64,000 nucleotides of DNA from the NCBI GenBank assembly GCA_965248235.1, contig CBDFIU010000003.1, positions 620,001 through 684,000 of the forward strand. Direction: 5' to 3'. Position numbers and translations under genes: made by a program. This DNA comes from UBA6623 sp965248235. Lineage in GTDB: Bacteria; Acidobacteriota; Terriglobia; Bryobacterales; UBA6623. The notes below the pieces were generated by a model. It searched no databases and had not been told where the DNA came from. It saw only the letters and a list, made by a program, of their open reading frames with translations. Of this stretch, positions 51,164 through 60,834 are shown in pieces. Each line of letters starts with the position of its first letter. The stretch's first letter is position 1.

Positions 51164-51219
51164 CCGTGCTCTTCCGAAAATAACCTTTCGAATTTATCCC
51201 GGGTTGCAGTCCGGCCGAC

Positions 51220-51262
51220 GTGGCGCACGCACTCCTGCGTGCCGTGTCGCCACTCATGGCGA
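51220..51262. terminator. Overlapping hairpins after the epoxide hydrolase gene
   Basis: GTGGCGCACGCA with TGCGTG and CGCCAC (51220-51253) folds into one stem; GTCGCCACTCATGGCGAC (51245-51262) forms a second that overlaps it. The two are mutually exclusive. There is no T tract, so a terminator role is tentative. Confidence 0.35.
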
Positions 51263-51345
51263 CCTCTCTTCCATGAAGGACCCTCGGCCGCAACAAATTT
51301 TCATGGCCGTCTTATGAACGCCCATCTTCAGAGAAACGGACTCCC

Positions 51346-52411
51346 ATGCAGTCAGCCGCCTGCGCGAACCCCGGCCGCCGCCGGGTGGTAAGATCCAATT
51401 TGCTTGAGCCACGAGCTTCGGTCGTCATTCCTACTCTCACCGCCGGTGATAAGCTGGCACGTTGCCTTGACTGCCTCGAAAAGCAAACTTTCGAGCCCTT
51501 CGATATCTACATCGTGGATAACAGCGGAGAGGGGTTGGCCGCGCCCCTCGCGGCCTCCCCCCGCGTCACCTTGATCCGCAACTCCGAGAACGTCGGCTTC
51601 GGAGCCGCCATCAACCAAGCCGTCGTGCGCTCCTCGGCCGAGTTCATCTGTACCCTCAACGACGACGCCTACCCATCGCCCGAATGGCTCGCGGAGCTCG
51701 TCAATACCTGCGTCGGCGCGAGCGACGTGGGCCTGTGCGCCTCCCGTATTTTTCTGGGCGAGGGTCGACCGACTCGATTCCGAGGGCCTTGCCGTCTACG
51801 GCGACGGCACCACGAAGCAAAGCCGTCACGGCCGTCCTCCGATCGATGAATCAGCCCCGCGCGAGGTCCTCCTCCCCAGCGGATGCGCCGCCCTCTACCG
51901 CCGTTCTCTGTTGCGCGCGCTGGGGGGCTTCGACGAGGACTACTTCCTCTATTGCGAAGACAGCGACCTTGGTCTGCGGGCCCGCCAAGCGGGATGGCGC
52001 TGTCTCTACTCTCCCCGCGCGGTCGTCGAGCATGATTACTCGGCCTCCGCCGGCCGCGCGTCCGCCCTCAAAGCCTATCTGGTCGAAAGAAACCGCCTGT
52101 ATACCGTCGTCAAGGTCTTCCCCGTTTGGCTCTGGCCCCTAGTCCCGTGGTATTCCGCGTGGCGTTACCTCGCCCATGCCCGTGCTCTCTGGAAACAGCG
52201 CGGTTTGGCTTCGGAATTCGCAACCTCGGGAGAAAAGTGGTGGCGACTTGTGTTAATAGTAGTGTCAGCCCACGGTAGTGCCTTGCTGCACGCCCCGGCG
52301 CTCTTGCGAAAGAGGCGGGCGGTGGCGCGTTCGGCCGTTCTCGGAGGGTCGGCGTTCCGACAATTACTGAGGCGGCATGGGACCACGGCCTCGGAGATTG
52401 CCGCGCAGTAA
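51346..52411 (+). pseudogene. Family 2 glycosyltransferase (rhamnosyltransferase-like), frameshifted
   Basis: The ATG at 51346 leads to RASVVIPTLTAGDKLARCLD, IYIVDNSGEGL, RNSENVGFGAAINQAV and FICTLNDDAYPSPEWL, the GT2 signature of the WbbL/rhamnosyltransferase type (N-D-D metal site). From about 51768 the protein continues in another frame with LDSEGLAVYGDGTT, PSGCAALYRR, LGGFDEDYFLYCEDSDLGL and a hydrophobic C-terminal part to the stop at 52411. The restored protein is about 355 residues. It is the first gene of a four-gene glycosyltransferase cluster that ends at 54749. Role in exopolysaccharide or lipopolysaccharide assembly is inferred. Confidence 0.75.
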
Positions 52412-52476
52412 CGAACCCCGTGCCCTTGGACAAGCAGCCTTTCGGCGGCCCGGGGTAACGTGCCCGCGAACGATGT

Positions 52477-53210
52477 ATGCCCGCTTCTCTACCTTCTCTG
52501 CTCGTCATTGTCCCCGCCTTCAACGAAGAGGGGGCCGTTGCCGACGTCGTCGCTTCGATAAACCGCGTTCTACCCCACGCCCCCGTTTTCGTCATTGACG
52601 ACGGGTCCTCCGATGGCACAGCCGCGCGCGCGGAAGAGGCGGTGCCGAAATCTTCCGTCTGCCGCACCATCTAGGTCTCGGAGGTGCCGTCCAAACCGGT
52701 TACCGATTCGCCTTTGAACACGGCTATCAAACCGTCGTCCGGCTCGACGGCGACGGGCAGCACAACGCCGACGATATACCGAGCTTGCTCGCCGCCATGG
52801 CCGAGGGCGATTACGACATGGTCAGCGGATCTCGGTTCCTGGTGCCCAATGGTTATCCGAGCCGTACCGTGCGCCGCTTCGGGAGTGTACTGTTTTCTTG
52901 GATCCTCTATCCCATCCTCGGCAAGCGAATCACCGATCCGACCTCTGGATTTGTGGCGGTTAATCGGAGGGCGCTCGAGGTTTTCAGTCGAAGCTTCCCG
53001 CTGGAATATCCGGAGATCGAGGCTTTGGTCGTTCTCAAACGCAAGGCGTTGCGCTTCAGCGAGGTTCCCACGAAAATGTTTCCGCGCAAGGCCGGGCAGT
53101 CCTCGATCAACACCAAGACGGCGGCCTACTACATGGTCCGTGTGCTCTTGGGCGTTTTCGCCAACGTGATTCGGTACGAGCGCCGTTATCACATCGGAAG
53201 ACGGAGCTAG
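52477..53210 (+). pseudogene. Polyprenyl-phosphate glycosyltransferase-like GT2, frameshifted
   Basis: The ATG at 52477 starts MPASLPSLLVIVPAFNEEGA, followed by FVIDDGSSDGTA. Near 52640 one G seems to be missing from a GGG run; with it restored, the frame continues GAEIFRLPHHLGLGGAVQTG, VVRLDGDGQHNADDIPSLL (D-G-D-x-Q site), MVSGSRFL and DPTSGFVAVNR to 53210. The length is about 244 residues, typical of dolichyl-phosphate-mannose-synthase-like enzymes (GT2). These make lipid-linked sugars from a nucleotide sugar. The adjacent DUF2304 gene is the usual companion of such enzymes. Confidence 0.8.
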
Positions 53211-53212
53211 CC

Positions 53213-53596
53213 GTGGAGCAGGTACGAGTCGTTACAGCCGTCTTCTGCGTCCTGTTGCTGCTCCAGATCATTCGATCGGTACGGCGCGAACACATTCGCG
53301 TGGAATATTCGATGGCCTGGCTGGGCGCCGTCCTGCTGCTCTTGGCGCTGTGCTTGTCGGATACGGCGCTTGGGTGGCTGGCGAGTTGGCTGGGTATCGA
53401 GGATTTTTCGTTCATCTTGCTGGGCGTCGCCGGGATCTTGTTCTTGTTTACTTTCTTCCGGTCTTCCGTCCAGCAATCGGACCTGAAAGACAGTAGTATT
53501 GTCTTGGCGCAGAAGATAGGTATGCTGAAATGGGAAGTCAAGAAACAGGCGGCGGAAATTGAACGCCTGAGCCGAGACGTCTCTGATAAGCCGTAG
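53213..53596 (+). CDS. DUF2304 membrane protein
   Basis: A 127-residue protein with start GTG 53213, two bases after the GT2 stop. It has three hydrophobic helices (VVTAVFCVLLLLQIIRSV, YSMAWLGAVLLLLALCL, FILLGVAGILFLFTFF) and a short coiled coil (LKWEVKKQAAEIERLSRDV). This is the DUF2304 pattern. Such proteins sit next to polyprenyl-phosphate glycosyltransferases in polysaccharide gene clusters and are thought to help them at the membrane; details are not known. Confidence 0.88.
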   Translation: MEQVRVVTAVFCVLLLLQIIRSVRREHIRVEYSMAWLGAVLLLLALCLSDTALGWLASWLGIEDFSFILLGVAGILFLFTFFRSSVQQSDLKDSSIVLAQKIGMLKWEVKKQAAEIERLSRDVSDKP

Positions 53597-53615
53597 TTTG
53601 CGGGATTGACCAACC

Positions 53616-54749
53616 GTGCGCATTCTCTACGACGCCACACCGCTGCTGATGCGCAGCGCCGGGGTGAAACACTATCACCACACCCTTTTGCGTACGTTGA
53701 TTCCGCGCATTGCTCCGCATCAGATCGGGCTGTTTCCTTTCCTGGATACCCTAACAGCCAACCGCCCGGACCTTTCCAATTACCCGCCTTACAGCACGCT
53801 ATGGCGCCTCGCGGCGGTGTTGGGGTCTAACTATTCGGGTTGGAGATTATCGGAAGCGGCGGCCCGAAACTCGCAAGTGTTTCACGTCACGCCCCATGTG
53901 TGGCAGCTCCCGTCGAAGAAGTGCTTGACCTCGATCGTTCATGATCCGACGCCTTTATTACTCCCGCAATGCCACACCGCGTCCAATGTTCGTTACTTTC
54001 GCCAGTTCGCCAAGGAGACTCTTCCCAAGCTGCATCGCATGATCGTTCCTTCCAAGGCGGTTGCGGTCGACCTGGTGCAGCGCCTCCACGTACCCCCGGA
54101 CCGTATCTCGGTCATCTACCACGGCGTCGAGGAAGAGTTCTACGACGTAACAACCGCCGCGAGCTACGTGGCGATCCAAAAGTACTCCTTGCCCAATGAC
54201 TATATCCTTTTCGTGGGAACGCTCGAACCCAGAAAAAACATCGTTCGGCTGGTCCGTGCCTACCGGACGCTCCCGGAAGATCTTCGTAGGCATCATCCGC
54301 TTGTGATCGTCGGCGCGACAGGCTGGAATGCCGCTCCGATTCAACGCGAGCTTGCCGCCACGCCGGGGGTCCACGTCACCGGTCCGGTTCGCCGTAGTCT
54401 GCTGCCGGCCATTTACCACGGCGCGTCGATGTTTGTCCTGCCTTCTCTCTACGAGGGGTTCGGCCTTCCGCTGGTGGAAGCGATGGCCGCCCGCCTGCCG
54501 ATCGTTACCTCCTCTACCGGAGCGGCGCCGGAAATTGTCGGAGCAGGCGCGATTTGCGTTGATCCGATGAGCGTCTCGGAAATCGCGGCCGCCATTGAAC
54601 GCGTGCTCAGCAACCAACACCTGGCGAGCACCTTGGCCGCGGCCGGGCGCGAGAGAGCCCGATCTTTTGGCTGGGAAAAGACGGCGGACCAGACCAAGGC
54701 GTTTTTCGAAACGGCTCTCGGCGGGCCGTCAAACGGGAATTCGGCCTAA
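53616..54749 (+). CDS. Family 4 glycosyltransferase (GT-B fold)
   Basis: A 377-residue retaining glycosyltransferase of the WecH/mannosyltransferase sort, GTG start at 53616. The N-terminal Rossmann-like part begins MRILYDATPLLMRSAGVKHY. The C-terminal part has ILFVGTLEPRKNIVRLVRAY (G-x-x-x-x-R-K-N), LVIVGATGW, and the nucleotide-sugar E-x7-E site at PSLYEGFGLPLVEAMA, then IVTSSTGAAPEIVGAGAI. It transfers a sugar from an NDP-sugar during surface polysaccharide synthesis. It closes the cluster of two GT2 genes and DUF2304 and has an intact frame, unlike its GT2 neighbours. Confidence 0.93.
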   Translation: MRILYDATPLLMRSAGVKHYHHTLLRTLIPRIAPHQIGLFPFLDTLTANRPDLSNYPPYSTLWRLAAVLGSNYSGWRLSEAAARNSQVFHVTPHVWQLPSKKCLTSIVHDPTPLLLPQCHTASNVRYFRQFAKETLPKLHRMIVPSKAVAVDLVQRLHVPPDRISVIYHGVEEEFYDVTTAASYVAIQKYSLPNDYILFVGTLEPRKNIVRLVRAYRTLPEDLRRHHPLVIVGATGWNAAPIQRELAATPGVHVTGPVRRSLLPAIYHGASMFVLPSLYEGFGLPLVEAMAARLPIVTSSTGAAPEIVGAGAICVDPMSVSEIAAAIERVLSNQHLASTLAAAGRERARSFGWEKTADQTKAFFETALGGPSNGNSA

Positions 54750-55067
54750 AAGTTTCGCGTCCGGGTCCAAACACAGATCGGGTCGACGCCCAAATACTCA
54801 CGCTCTTCGCTCCGGCCCGGCCGCCAAGACCCCAACGACTACACGCGCCTGGTCGCCAAAGTAACGTAAAGCGCCCTCTCTGCCGATTTCTTCAGTACGA
54901 GAACCCGGCATAACTTAGGAAACTCTCAGGGCTCCCGGCGGCGGGGAAAGGTCCGGGCCCTTCAAGAGTTACGAACGGATGCCGATACTCTATTTGAGGG
55001 CCCGCCGGCGCCGCGGGGCCGATCTCGGTCGACGCCTTGTCCGCCGTGGAACAAGAGACACAACACT
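54750..55067. ncRNA. Structured 5' leader candidate upstream of cheX-like gene
   Basis: This 318-bp gap holds a long hairpin at 54955-55003: left arm GGGCCCTTCAAGAGT, right arm ACTCTATTTGAGGGCCC, with small bulges and a 17-nt loop. Further GC-rich stems (CCGCCGGCGCCGCGG around 55003) precede the start at 55068. No known riboswitch family was recognised. Confidence 0.35.
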
Positions 55068-55533
55068 ATGGATGACAACGCCCTAGCCAATTCAATTCAG
55101 GAAAGCGCGGACAAGGTATTCAAGAGCATGTTCGCGATGGAAGTCGAACACAACGGCTTCGCCCGCAAGTCGGAACTGCAAGGCGGCGACGAAATTCTGT
55201 CAATCATCGGCATTCGAGGTGACTGGAAGGGCTCGTTTATGTTCGTTTGCGACCCGCCGTCCGCCTGTCACCTCGTTTCGACGATGTTGGGCGTCGAGAT
55301 TGCCGCACAAGATAATGAGGTGCTCGACGGTGTCGGCGAGTTGGCCAACATCGTCATGGGCAATCTCAAAGACGTGCTCGAGGTAGACGGGAAGCAAGTC
55401 GGCATCACGCCGCCTACCGTGGTTCACGGTGACAATATGATTGTGCGCTCGAGGGCCAAGCAAGGAATGGCTCGTCGTTCCTTTCTCGACCTACAACGCG
55501 AAGTTCGAGATTCGCATGGTCCTCAAAGAGTGA
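55068..55533 (+). CDS. CheX-like chemotaxis phosphatase domain protein, frameshifted C-terminus
   Basis: A CheX/CheC-type protein of about 155 residues after correction. The ATG at 55068 gives MDDNALANSIQESADKVFKS, followed by GGDEILSIIGIRGDWKGSFM. LDGVGELANIVMGNLKDVL matches the E-x2-N catalytic helix of CheX phosphatases that dephosphorylate CheY-P. After RSRAKQGMAR the frame shifts near 55475; the other frame reads VPFSTYNAKFEIRMVLKE and stops at 55533, the expected end. In the uncorrected frame, translation would run on to 55724 through non-homologous sequence. No chemotaxis operon is nearby, so it may serve another response-regulator system. Confidence 0.8.
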
Positions 55534-55549
55534 TCCTTCCCCCGCGCCG

Positions 55550-56368
55550 TCACGGCGGCGGATTGCCGCTCTTCGTGCCCCTATTAGCGTCAATCGAGAA
55601 TTCCACCGGGTCCCCCACCGCGACCCGAGCTTTCGCCGCCGCTGAATCTTCCCGCAGTGAAAGTTCCAGATACCCCGAACTCCCCGCGATGACAAAGGCC
55701 TCTCCCCTCGCTGCTTCCTCGTAAGCCGCCGCGCCAGCGACCGCTTCGATTTTCCCGACTCGCAGCCGAAAACGCCCGTCTGCTTCAGCCATGTCGGCGG
55801 CCAAGCTGGTCACGATATTCCCAAAGCGGTCGATCGCCAGGACCCGCCCTCGCCAAACGCCCGCGGCGATTTCCTCCGGCGCGGTCGGCGGCAACCGCAC
55901 CGCGCGCTCGACCGGCTCACCAAAGTCTTCGCTTGTCCGCCCGCTGGCGGCATGGGCCGCTACCGGCGCGAAAAGATCTCGCCCGTGGAAGGTGTTGCTC
56001 GTCGGTTTCAGCGCAAACCGCTCGGCATCGACCGACCACGCTCGGTAGTGTTCCTTCTCGAAAACCTGTGACAGCACGCCGTTATCCGGGGCCACGAAAC
56101 ACTGCCCGCCGGCCTCCACCAGCAAAGCCTTCCTCGTACTCCCAACCCCGGGGTCGACGACGACTACATGGACCGTGCCTGGCGGGAAATACCGATAGGA
56201 TTGCGCGATCGTGAAAGCGGCTTGCCCGACGCCGTAGGCGGGCACTTCGTGGCACAAGTCGATAACCCGCGCCTCAGGCGCGATCGTCGCAATAACCCCT
56301 TTCATCACACCCACATAGTGGTCCGTCAAGCCGAAGTCCGTGGTAAGGGTGATAAGTGAGGACGACAC
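55550..56368 (-). CDS. SAM hydroxide adenosyltransferase (DUF62 family)
   Basis: A 272-residue enzyme starting at GTG 56368. It shows the family pattern LITLTTDFGLTDHYVGVMKG (with the SAM-binding Asp), HVVVVDPGVGSTRK, FVAPDNGVLS, FHGRDLFAPVAAH and the C-terminal GRVLAIDRFGNIVTSL plus GSSGYLELSL. Family members hydrolyse S-adenosyl-methionine to adenosine and methionine (DUF62/SAM hydroxide adenosyltransferase); fluorinases are a special branch and carry an extra loop that is not apparent here. The physiological role is debated. It is divergent from nifS-type cysteine desulfurase with 23 bp between starts, so promoters overlap. Confidence 0.92.
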   Translation of the reverse strand: MSSSLITLTTDFGLTDHYVGVMKGVIATIAPEARVIDLCHEVPAYGVGQAAFTIAQSYRYFPPGTVHVVVVDPGVGSTRKALLVEAGGQCFVAPDNGVLSQVFEKEHYRAWSVDAERFALKPTSNTFHGRDLFAPVAAHAASGRTSEDFGEPVERAVRLPPTAPEEIAAGVWRGRVLAIDRFGNIVTSLAADMAEADGRFRLRVGKIEAVAGAAAYEEAARGEAFVIAGSSGYLELSLREDSAAAKARVAVGDPVEFSIDANRGTKSGNPPP

Positions 56369-56370
56369 GA

Positions 56371-56376
56371 TATAAT
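56371..56376 (+). promoter_or_regulatory. TATAAT box in the divergent SAM hydrolase/cysteine desulfurase gap
   Basis: TATAAT lies 15 bases before the ATG at 56392, within the 23-bp gap between divergent starts. The -35 region is not clear and would lie in the opposite gene. Confidence 0.4.
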
Positions 56377-56391
56377 CAATCTTGACAAGCT

Positions 56392-57558
56392 ATGGCCGTC
56401 GAGCGCTACTACTTCGATCACAACGCCACGACTCCGGTTGACCGGCTCGTGCTCGACGCCATGCTGCCGTGCTTCGAGGCCGGGTATGGCAATGCCTCGA
56501 GTATCCACTCGTTCGGTCAGCAGGCGGCGCGGGCCGTCGAGCGGGCGCGCGGGCAGGTGGCCTCGTTTCTCGGCGTCAAGCCCGCCGAGATCGTCTTCAC
56601 AAGCGGCGGTACCGAGGCCGATAATCTGGCGATTTTCGGAACCGTGCGCGCCGCGAGCGGCCCTCGAAAACACATCATCACCAGCACCATCGAGCATCCC
56701 GCCGTCTTGCAAGCCTGCCGCAAGTTGGAGCAGGAGGGCGTCGAGCTTACGTTGGTCAAAGTCGGCGCCGAGGGAGTCGTTTCACCCGATGACGTCCGAG
56801 CAGCCCTACGCCCCGAGACCGTGTTGATCTCGATCATGCACACCAACAACGAGTTGGGGACCGAGCAGCCGATCGCTGAAATCGCCGTCGCGGCCCGCGA
56901 AGCCGGCGTCGTGTTCCACTGCGACGGCGTTCAGAGTACCGGTAAGATCCCCACCCGCATGGACGATTTGGGAGTGGATCTTTTTACCCTCAGCGCGCAC
57001 AAGATCTACGGTCCCAAGGGTGTCGGCGCGCTCTATGTTCGCAAGGGAACGCCGATCGAGAAGATTCAATACGGTGGCAGCCATGAACGCGATCAACGTC
57101 CGGGGACGTTGAACGTACCCGGAATCGTCGGTTTGGGCGCTGCGGCGGATCTCGCCGAGAGTAATCTCGTCGAGGAAGGGGGCCGCCTGGCCGCGCTCCG
57201 CGACCGGCTCGAAGGCGGCGTGCTCGAAAAGATTGATCATGTGACACTCAACGGGGCCGAGGCTCGGCGCGTGCCCAATACGACGAACCTACGTTTTGAC
57301 TTTCTCGAGGGCGAGGCGATGGTCATCGCGCTTGATTTGAAAGGAATCGCCGTCTCGAGCGGTGCGGCCTGCTCGAGCGGAGCGGTACATCCGTCGCATG
57401 TGTTGACCGCGATCGGACTCTCGGCCGACCAAGCCCGATCGAGCATTCGATTTTCGCTCGGCAAGCAGAACACCGAAAGCCATGTGGACGCCGTATTGGA
57501 AGCGCTCCCCAATGTCGTCGATCACCTGAGAAAGCTCTCTCCGGCCTACGCCGGCTAG
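56392..57558 (+). CDS. Cysteine desulfurase (NifS/IscS type)
   Basis: A 388-residue PLP enzyme that takes sulfur from cysteine for Fe-S cluster assembly or tRNA thiolation. It opens with VERYYFDHNATTPVDRLV; the fold shows ASSIHSFGQQAAR, FTSGGTEADNLAIFG, the PLP-binding Lys in SAHKIYGPKGVGALYV and the persulfide Cys in SSGAACSSGAVHPSHVL, followed by RSSIRFSLGKQNT, typical of group I NifS/IscS enzymes. The loop length suggests the group I type. mnmA lies 495 bp downstream on the same strand; together they could supply the sulfur for 2-thiouridine. No iscU/nifU is present here. Confidence 0.95.
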   Translation: MAVERYYFDHNATTPVDRLVLDAMLPCFEAGYGNASSIHSFGQQAARAVERARGQVASFLGVKPAEIVFTSGGTEADNLAIFGTVRAASGPRKHIITSTIEHPAVLQACRKLEQEGVELTLVKVGAEGVVSPDDVRAALRPETVLISIMHTNNELGTEQPIAEIAVAAREAGVVFHCDGVQSTGKIPTRMDDLGVDLFTLSAHKIYGPKGVGALYVRKGTPIEKIQYGGSHERDQRPGTLNVPGIVGLGAAADLAESNLVEEGGRLAALRDRLEGGVLEKIDHVTLNGAEARRVPNTTNLRFDFLEGEAMVIALDLKGIAVSSGAACSSGAVHPSHVLTAIGLSADQARSSIRFSLGKQNTESHVDAVLEALPNVVDHLRKLSPAYAG

Positions 57559-57647
57559 CGACCCGTGCCAAGAGTGTGCGCCGGAAGTGGGAGTGTCACG
57601 AGATTCGTTTCCGCCGACTTCGCCATGAAAAATAGCTTGCGAGAGTA

Positions 57648-57755
57648 TGACCCGCCCCCGGAAGGGGCATGGATAGTAGCCCCGGGTGGAGCCAAGCGGA
57701 ACCCGGGGTCCTCTATCCCACAAGGCCAAGAGCCCCGGACGGGGCGTAGGAGCGA
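57648..57755. repeat. Family E composite repeat
   Basis: CCCCCGGAAGGGGCATGGAT, then AGCCCCGGG...CCCGGGGTCC, then AGCCCCGGACGGGGCGTAGG. The same order is present at 59303-59398, so the unit is a mosaic of short palindromes. Confidence 0.7.
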
Positions 57756-57933
57756 CTCTTCGATGAAACCCCGGCCAACCGGAACGTCTCACTTTTTGAA
57801 CCGCCGGCGCGGCGAATGGGGGACTGCCACCCAATTTTCGCGCGTCGAACAGCCTTGTCTCTACTGAGCTCCCCCGGAAAATAGTTTGCGAGAGTATTGT
57901 GCGTCACCTCGAAACCCGGCAAGACCGCGAACA

Positions 57934-57960
57934 CCTTGAGCCGCGAAGCGGCGGCGGGAA
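57934..57960. repeat. Family G repeat
   Basis: CCTTGAGCCGCGAAGCGGCG then GCGGGAA, shared with 63749-63775. GCCGC-GAA-GCGGC is its palindromic core. Confidence 0.65.
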
Positions 57961-58053
57961 CCGCGCTCCCAGAGATCGCTCTCGGAGAACGCGAGCTACG
58001 GCAAGGTTTCCGACGGCCCAATCGTCGGTCCAAATTTGTAAGCGTTGCTCCTG

Positions 58054-59166
<1,113 letters not shown>

Positions 59167-59302
59167 CCGCCCGTGGCAAAAGTGTGTTCGAGCGCGAAAA
59201 GGGGGATTACCATTTCGATTTTTGCCCGTGGAACTGCTTTGCGTTGAACACGCATGGGTGTCGAAATTCGTTCTTCGGCCGGGATGTCTCATGGCCTCGT
59301 GC

Positions 59303-59398
59303 CCCGCCCCCGGAAGGGGGTATGGATAGTAGCCCCGGGCTTCAGCCCGGGGTCCCGGCCACAAATGAAGAGAAGCCCCGGACGGGGCGTAGGAGCAC
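59303..59398. repeat. Family E composite repeat
   Basis: CCGCCCCCGGAAGGGGGTAT, then AGCCCCGGGCTTCAGCCCGGGG (perfect palindrome around 59332-59353), then AGCCCCGGACGGGGCGTAGG. Confidence 0.7.
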
Positions 59399-59427
59399 TC
59401 ATTGCGATATCGCCCAATAGAAACCAT

Positions 59428-59501
59428 TAGCCCGCTTTTCTCATCGCGTGGCGAGGCAAAGTGCATGAGAGGCCCGTTAGGCGGTGAGAAATGCAGGTTA
59501 G
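59428..59501. repeat. Family C repeat, short form
   Basis: TAGCCCGCTTTTCTCATCGC ... GGCGGTGAGAAATGCAGGTTA, like 30664-30738. Confidence 0.8.
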
Positions 59502-59570
59502 ACCCTTCTGTCGAGCGGTCGGACTTCGCCGCGAGTTGATAGACCCCGCGGTACGATTGCGGATAAACAC

Positions 59571-60734
59571 ATGCCCACGTCGCTCACTCCCGAACAGCAA
59601 CAGATCCGGCAAGCCGTTCGAGAAATCTGCGCCGACTTCCCCGGCGAATATTGGCGCCGGCTCGATGCCGAGCAGGCTTACCCCGATAGCTTTGTCAAAG
59701 CCCTCACCGACGGCGGTTGGCTGGCCGCGTTGATTCCCGAAACCTACGGCGGCGGCGGCCTCGGCGTTGGCGACGCGGCGCTGATTCTCGAGGAAATTCA
59801 CCGCTCCGGGGGCAACGCCGCCGCCTGTCATGCCCAGATGTATATCATGGGCGCGCTGCTGCGGCACGGTTCCGATGAACAAAAGACGAAGTATCTACCC
59901 GCGATCGCTGCCGGCGATTTGCGCCTACAGGCCTTCGGCGTCACCGAGCCCACCAGCGGATCCGACACGACACAGCTCAAAACAACAGCCGTGCGGCAAG
60001 GCGACAGCTACATCGTCAACGGACAGAAGGTCTTCATCTCCCGCGTCGAGCATTCCGACTTACTGCTGCTTCTGGCCCGCACAACCCCGCCCGATCAAGT
60101 CGCCAAGCGCACCGAAGGCCTGTCGATCTTCCTCGTCGACCTCAACAAAGCAATCGGCAACGGCCTCACCGTTCGTCCCATTCGGACGATGATCAACCAC
60201 CACACCTGCGAACTCTTTTTCGACGATCTCGAAGTCCCCGCCGAAAATCTTGTGGGCGAAGAAGGCCGCGGATTCCGCTACATCCTTGATGGTTGGAACG
60301 CCGAGCGGATCTTGATCGCCGCCGAGTGCATCGGCGATGGCCGTTGGTTCATCGAACGGGCCTGCGACTACGCCGGCGAGCGCGTCGTTTTCGACCGCCC
60401 CATCGGGAAGAACCAAGGCGTGCAGTTCCCCATCGCGCGGGCTCACGCGCATGTCGAAGCCGCCGACTTGATGCGCTATGAGGCCGCGCGGCTGTTCGAT
60501 CAAGGCAAGTCGTGCGGCCCCCAAGCCAATATGGCGAAGCTGCTCGCCGCCGACGCGTCCTGGGAGGCCGCGAACGTCGCGCTCGACACCCACGGCGGCT
60601 TCGGTTTCGCGGCGGACTACGATATCGAGCGCAAGTTTCGCGAAACCCGCCTCTACCAAATCGCCCCCGTCAACTCCAACCTCATCCTCGCCTACATCGC
60701 CGAACACGTTCTCGGCCTGCCGCGTTCCTATTGA
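59571..60734 (+). CDS. Acyl-CoA dehydrogenase family protein
   Basis: A 387-residue FAD enzyme that introduces a double bond in an acyl-CoA thioester. The ATG at 59571 gives MPTSLTPEQQQIRQAVREI. The N-terminal helical, beta and C-terminal helical domains are all present: LIPETYGGGGLGVGDAALI, FGVTEPTSGSDTTQL (FAD contact), YIVNGQKVFISRVEHSD, LDGWNAERILIAAECIG and FDRPIGKNQGVQFPIA. Near the end the sequence reads RKFRETRLYQIAPVNSNLIL where short-chain enzymes have Y-E-G-T-x-x-I with the catalytic Glu. The usual Glu is thus absent at that place; it may lie elsewhere, as in isovaleryl- or long-chain types. Substrate unknown. Confidence 0.9.
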   Translation: MPTSLTPEQQQIRQAVREICADFPGEYWRRLDAEQAYPDSFVKALTDGGWLAALIPETYGGGGLGVGDAALILEEIHRSGGNAAACHAQMYIMGALLRHGSDEQKTKYLPAIAAGDLRLQAFGVTEPTSGSDTTQLKTTAVRQGDSYIVNGQKVFISRVEHSDLLLLLARTTPPDQVAKRTEGLSIFLVDLNKAIGNGLTVRPIRTMINHHTCELFFDDLEVPAENLVGEEGRGFRYILDGWNAERILIAAECIGDGRWFIERACDYAGERVVFDRPIGKNQGVQFPIARAHAHVEAADLMRYEAARLFDQGKSCGPQANMAKLLAADASWEAANVALDTHGGFGFAADYDIERKFRETRLYQIAPVNSNLILAYIAEHVLGLPRSY

Positions 60735-60834
60735 TCGCGGGAAGTGCGGGGCGCGGTTCGGCCAAACGAAAAAGGGCTGACCCGAAGGCCCGCCCGGCAA
60801 TTTTCGCGTCCCCCCAAGGGAGCGCCGCGGCGAT

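Larger units (their letters stand above)
57559..58053. other. Repeat-rich gap between cysteine desulfurase gene and mnmA
   Basis: No gene is supported. It contains family E sequence (57648-57755: GCCCCCGGAAGGGGCATGG, AGCCCCGGGTGG, CCCCGGACGGGGCGTAGGAG), two copies of GAAAATAG(C/T)TTGCGAGAGTAT (57627-57648 and 57877-57897), and family G (57934-57960, TTGAGCCGCGAAGCGGCGGC). Confidence 0.6.
59167..59570. other. Repeat-rich gap between mnmA and acyl-CoA dehydrogenase gene
   Basis: No coding sequence is supported. It contains family E (59303-59398) and family C short form (59428-59501). The start (GCCCGTGGCAAAAGTGTGTT) resembles the sequence after the cysteine desulfurase stop (ACCCGTGCCAAGAGTGTG), so the region downstream of both genes may be related. 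Confidence 0.6.

Noticed and set aside
54895..54960. RNase P RNA-like motifs (GAACCCGGC and GGGGAAAGGTCCGGGC)
   Set aside because: In RNase P RNA the GAGGAAAGUCCGGGC motif comes first and ACAGAACCCGGC comes at the end, hundreds of bases later. Here the order is reversed and the distance is about 40 bases.
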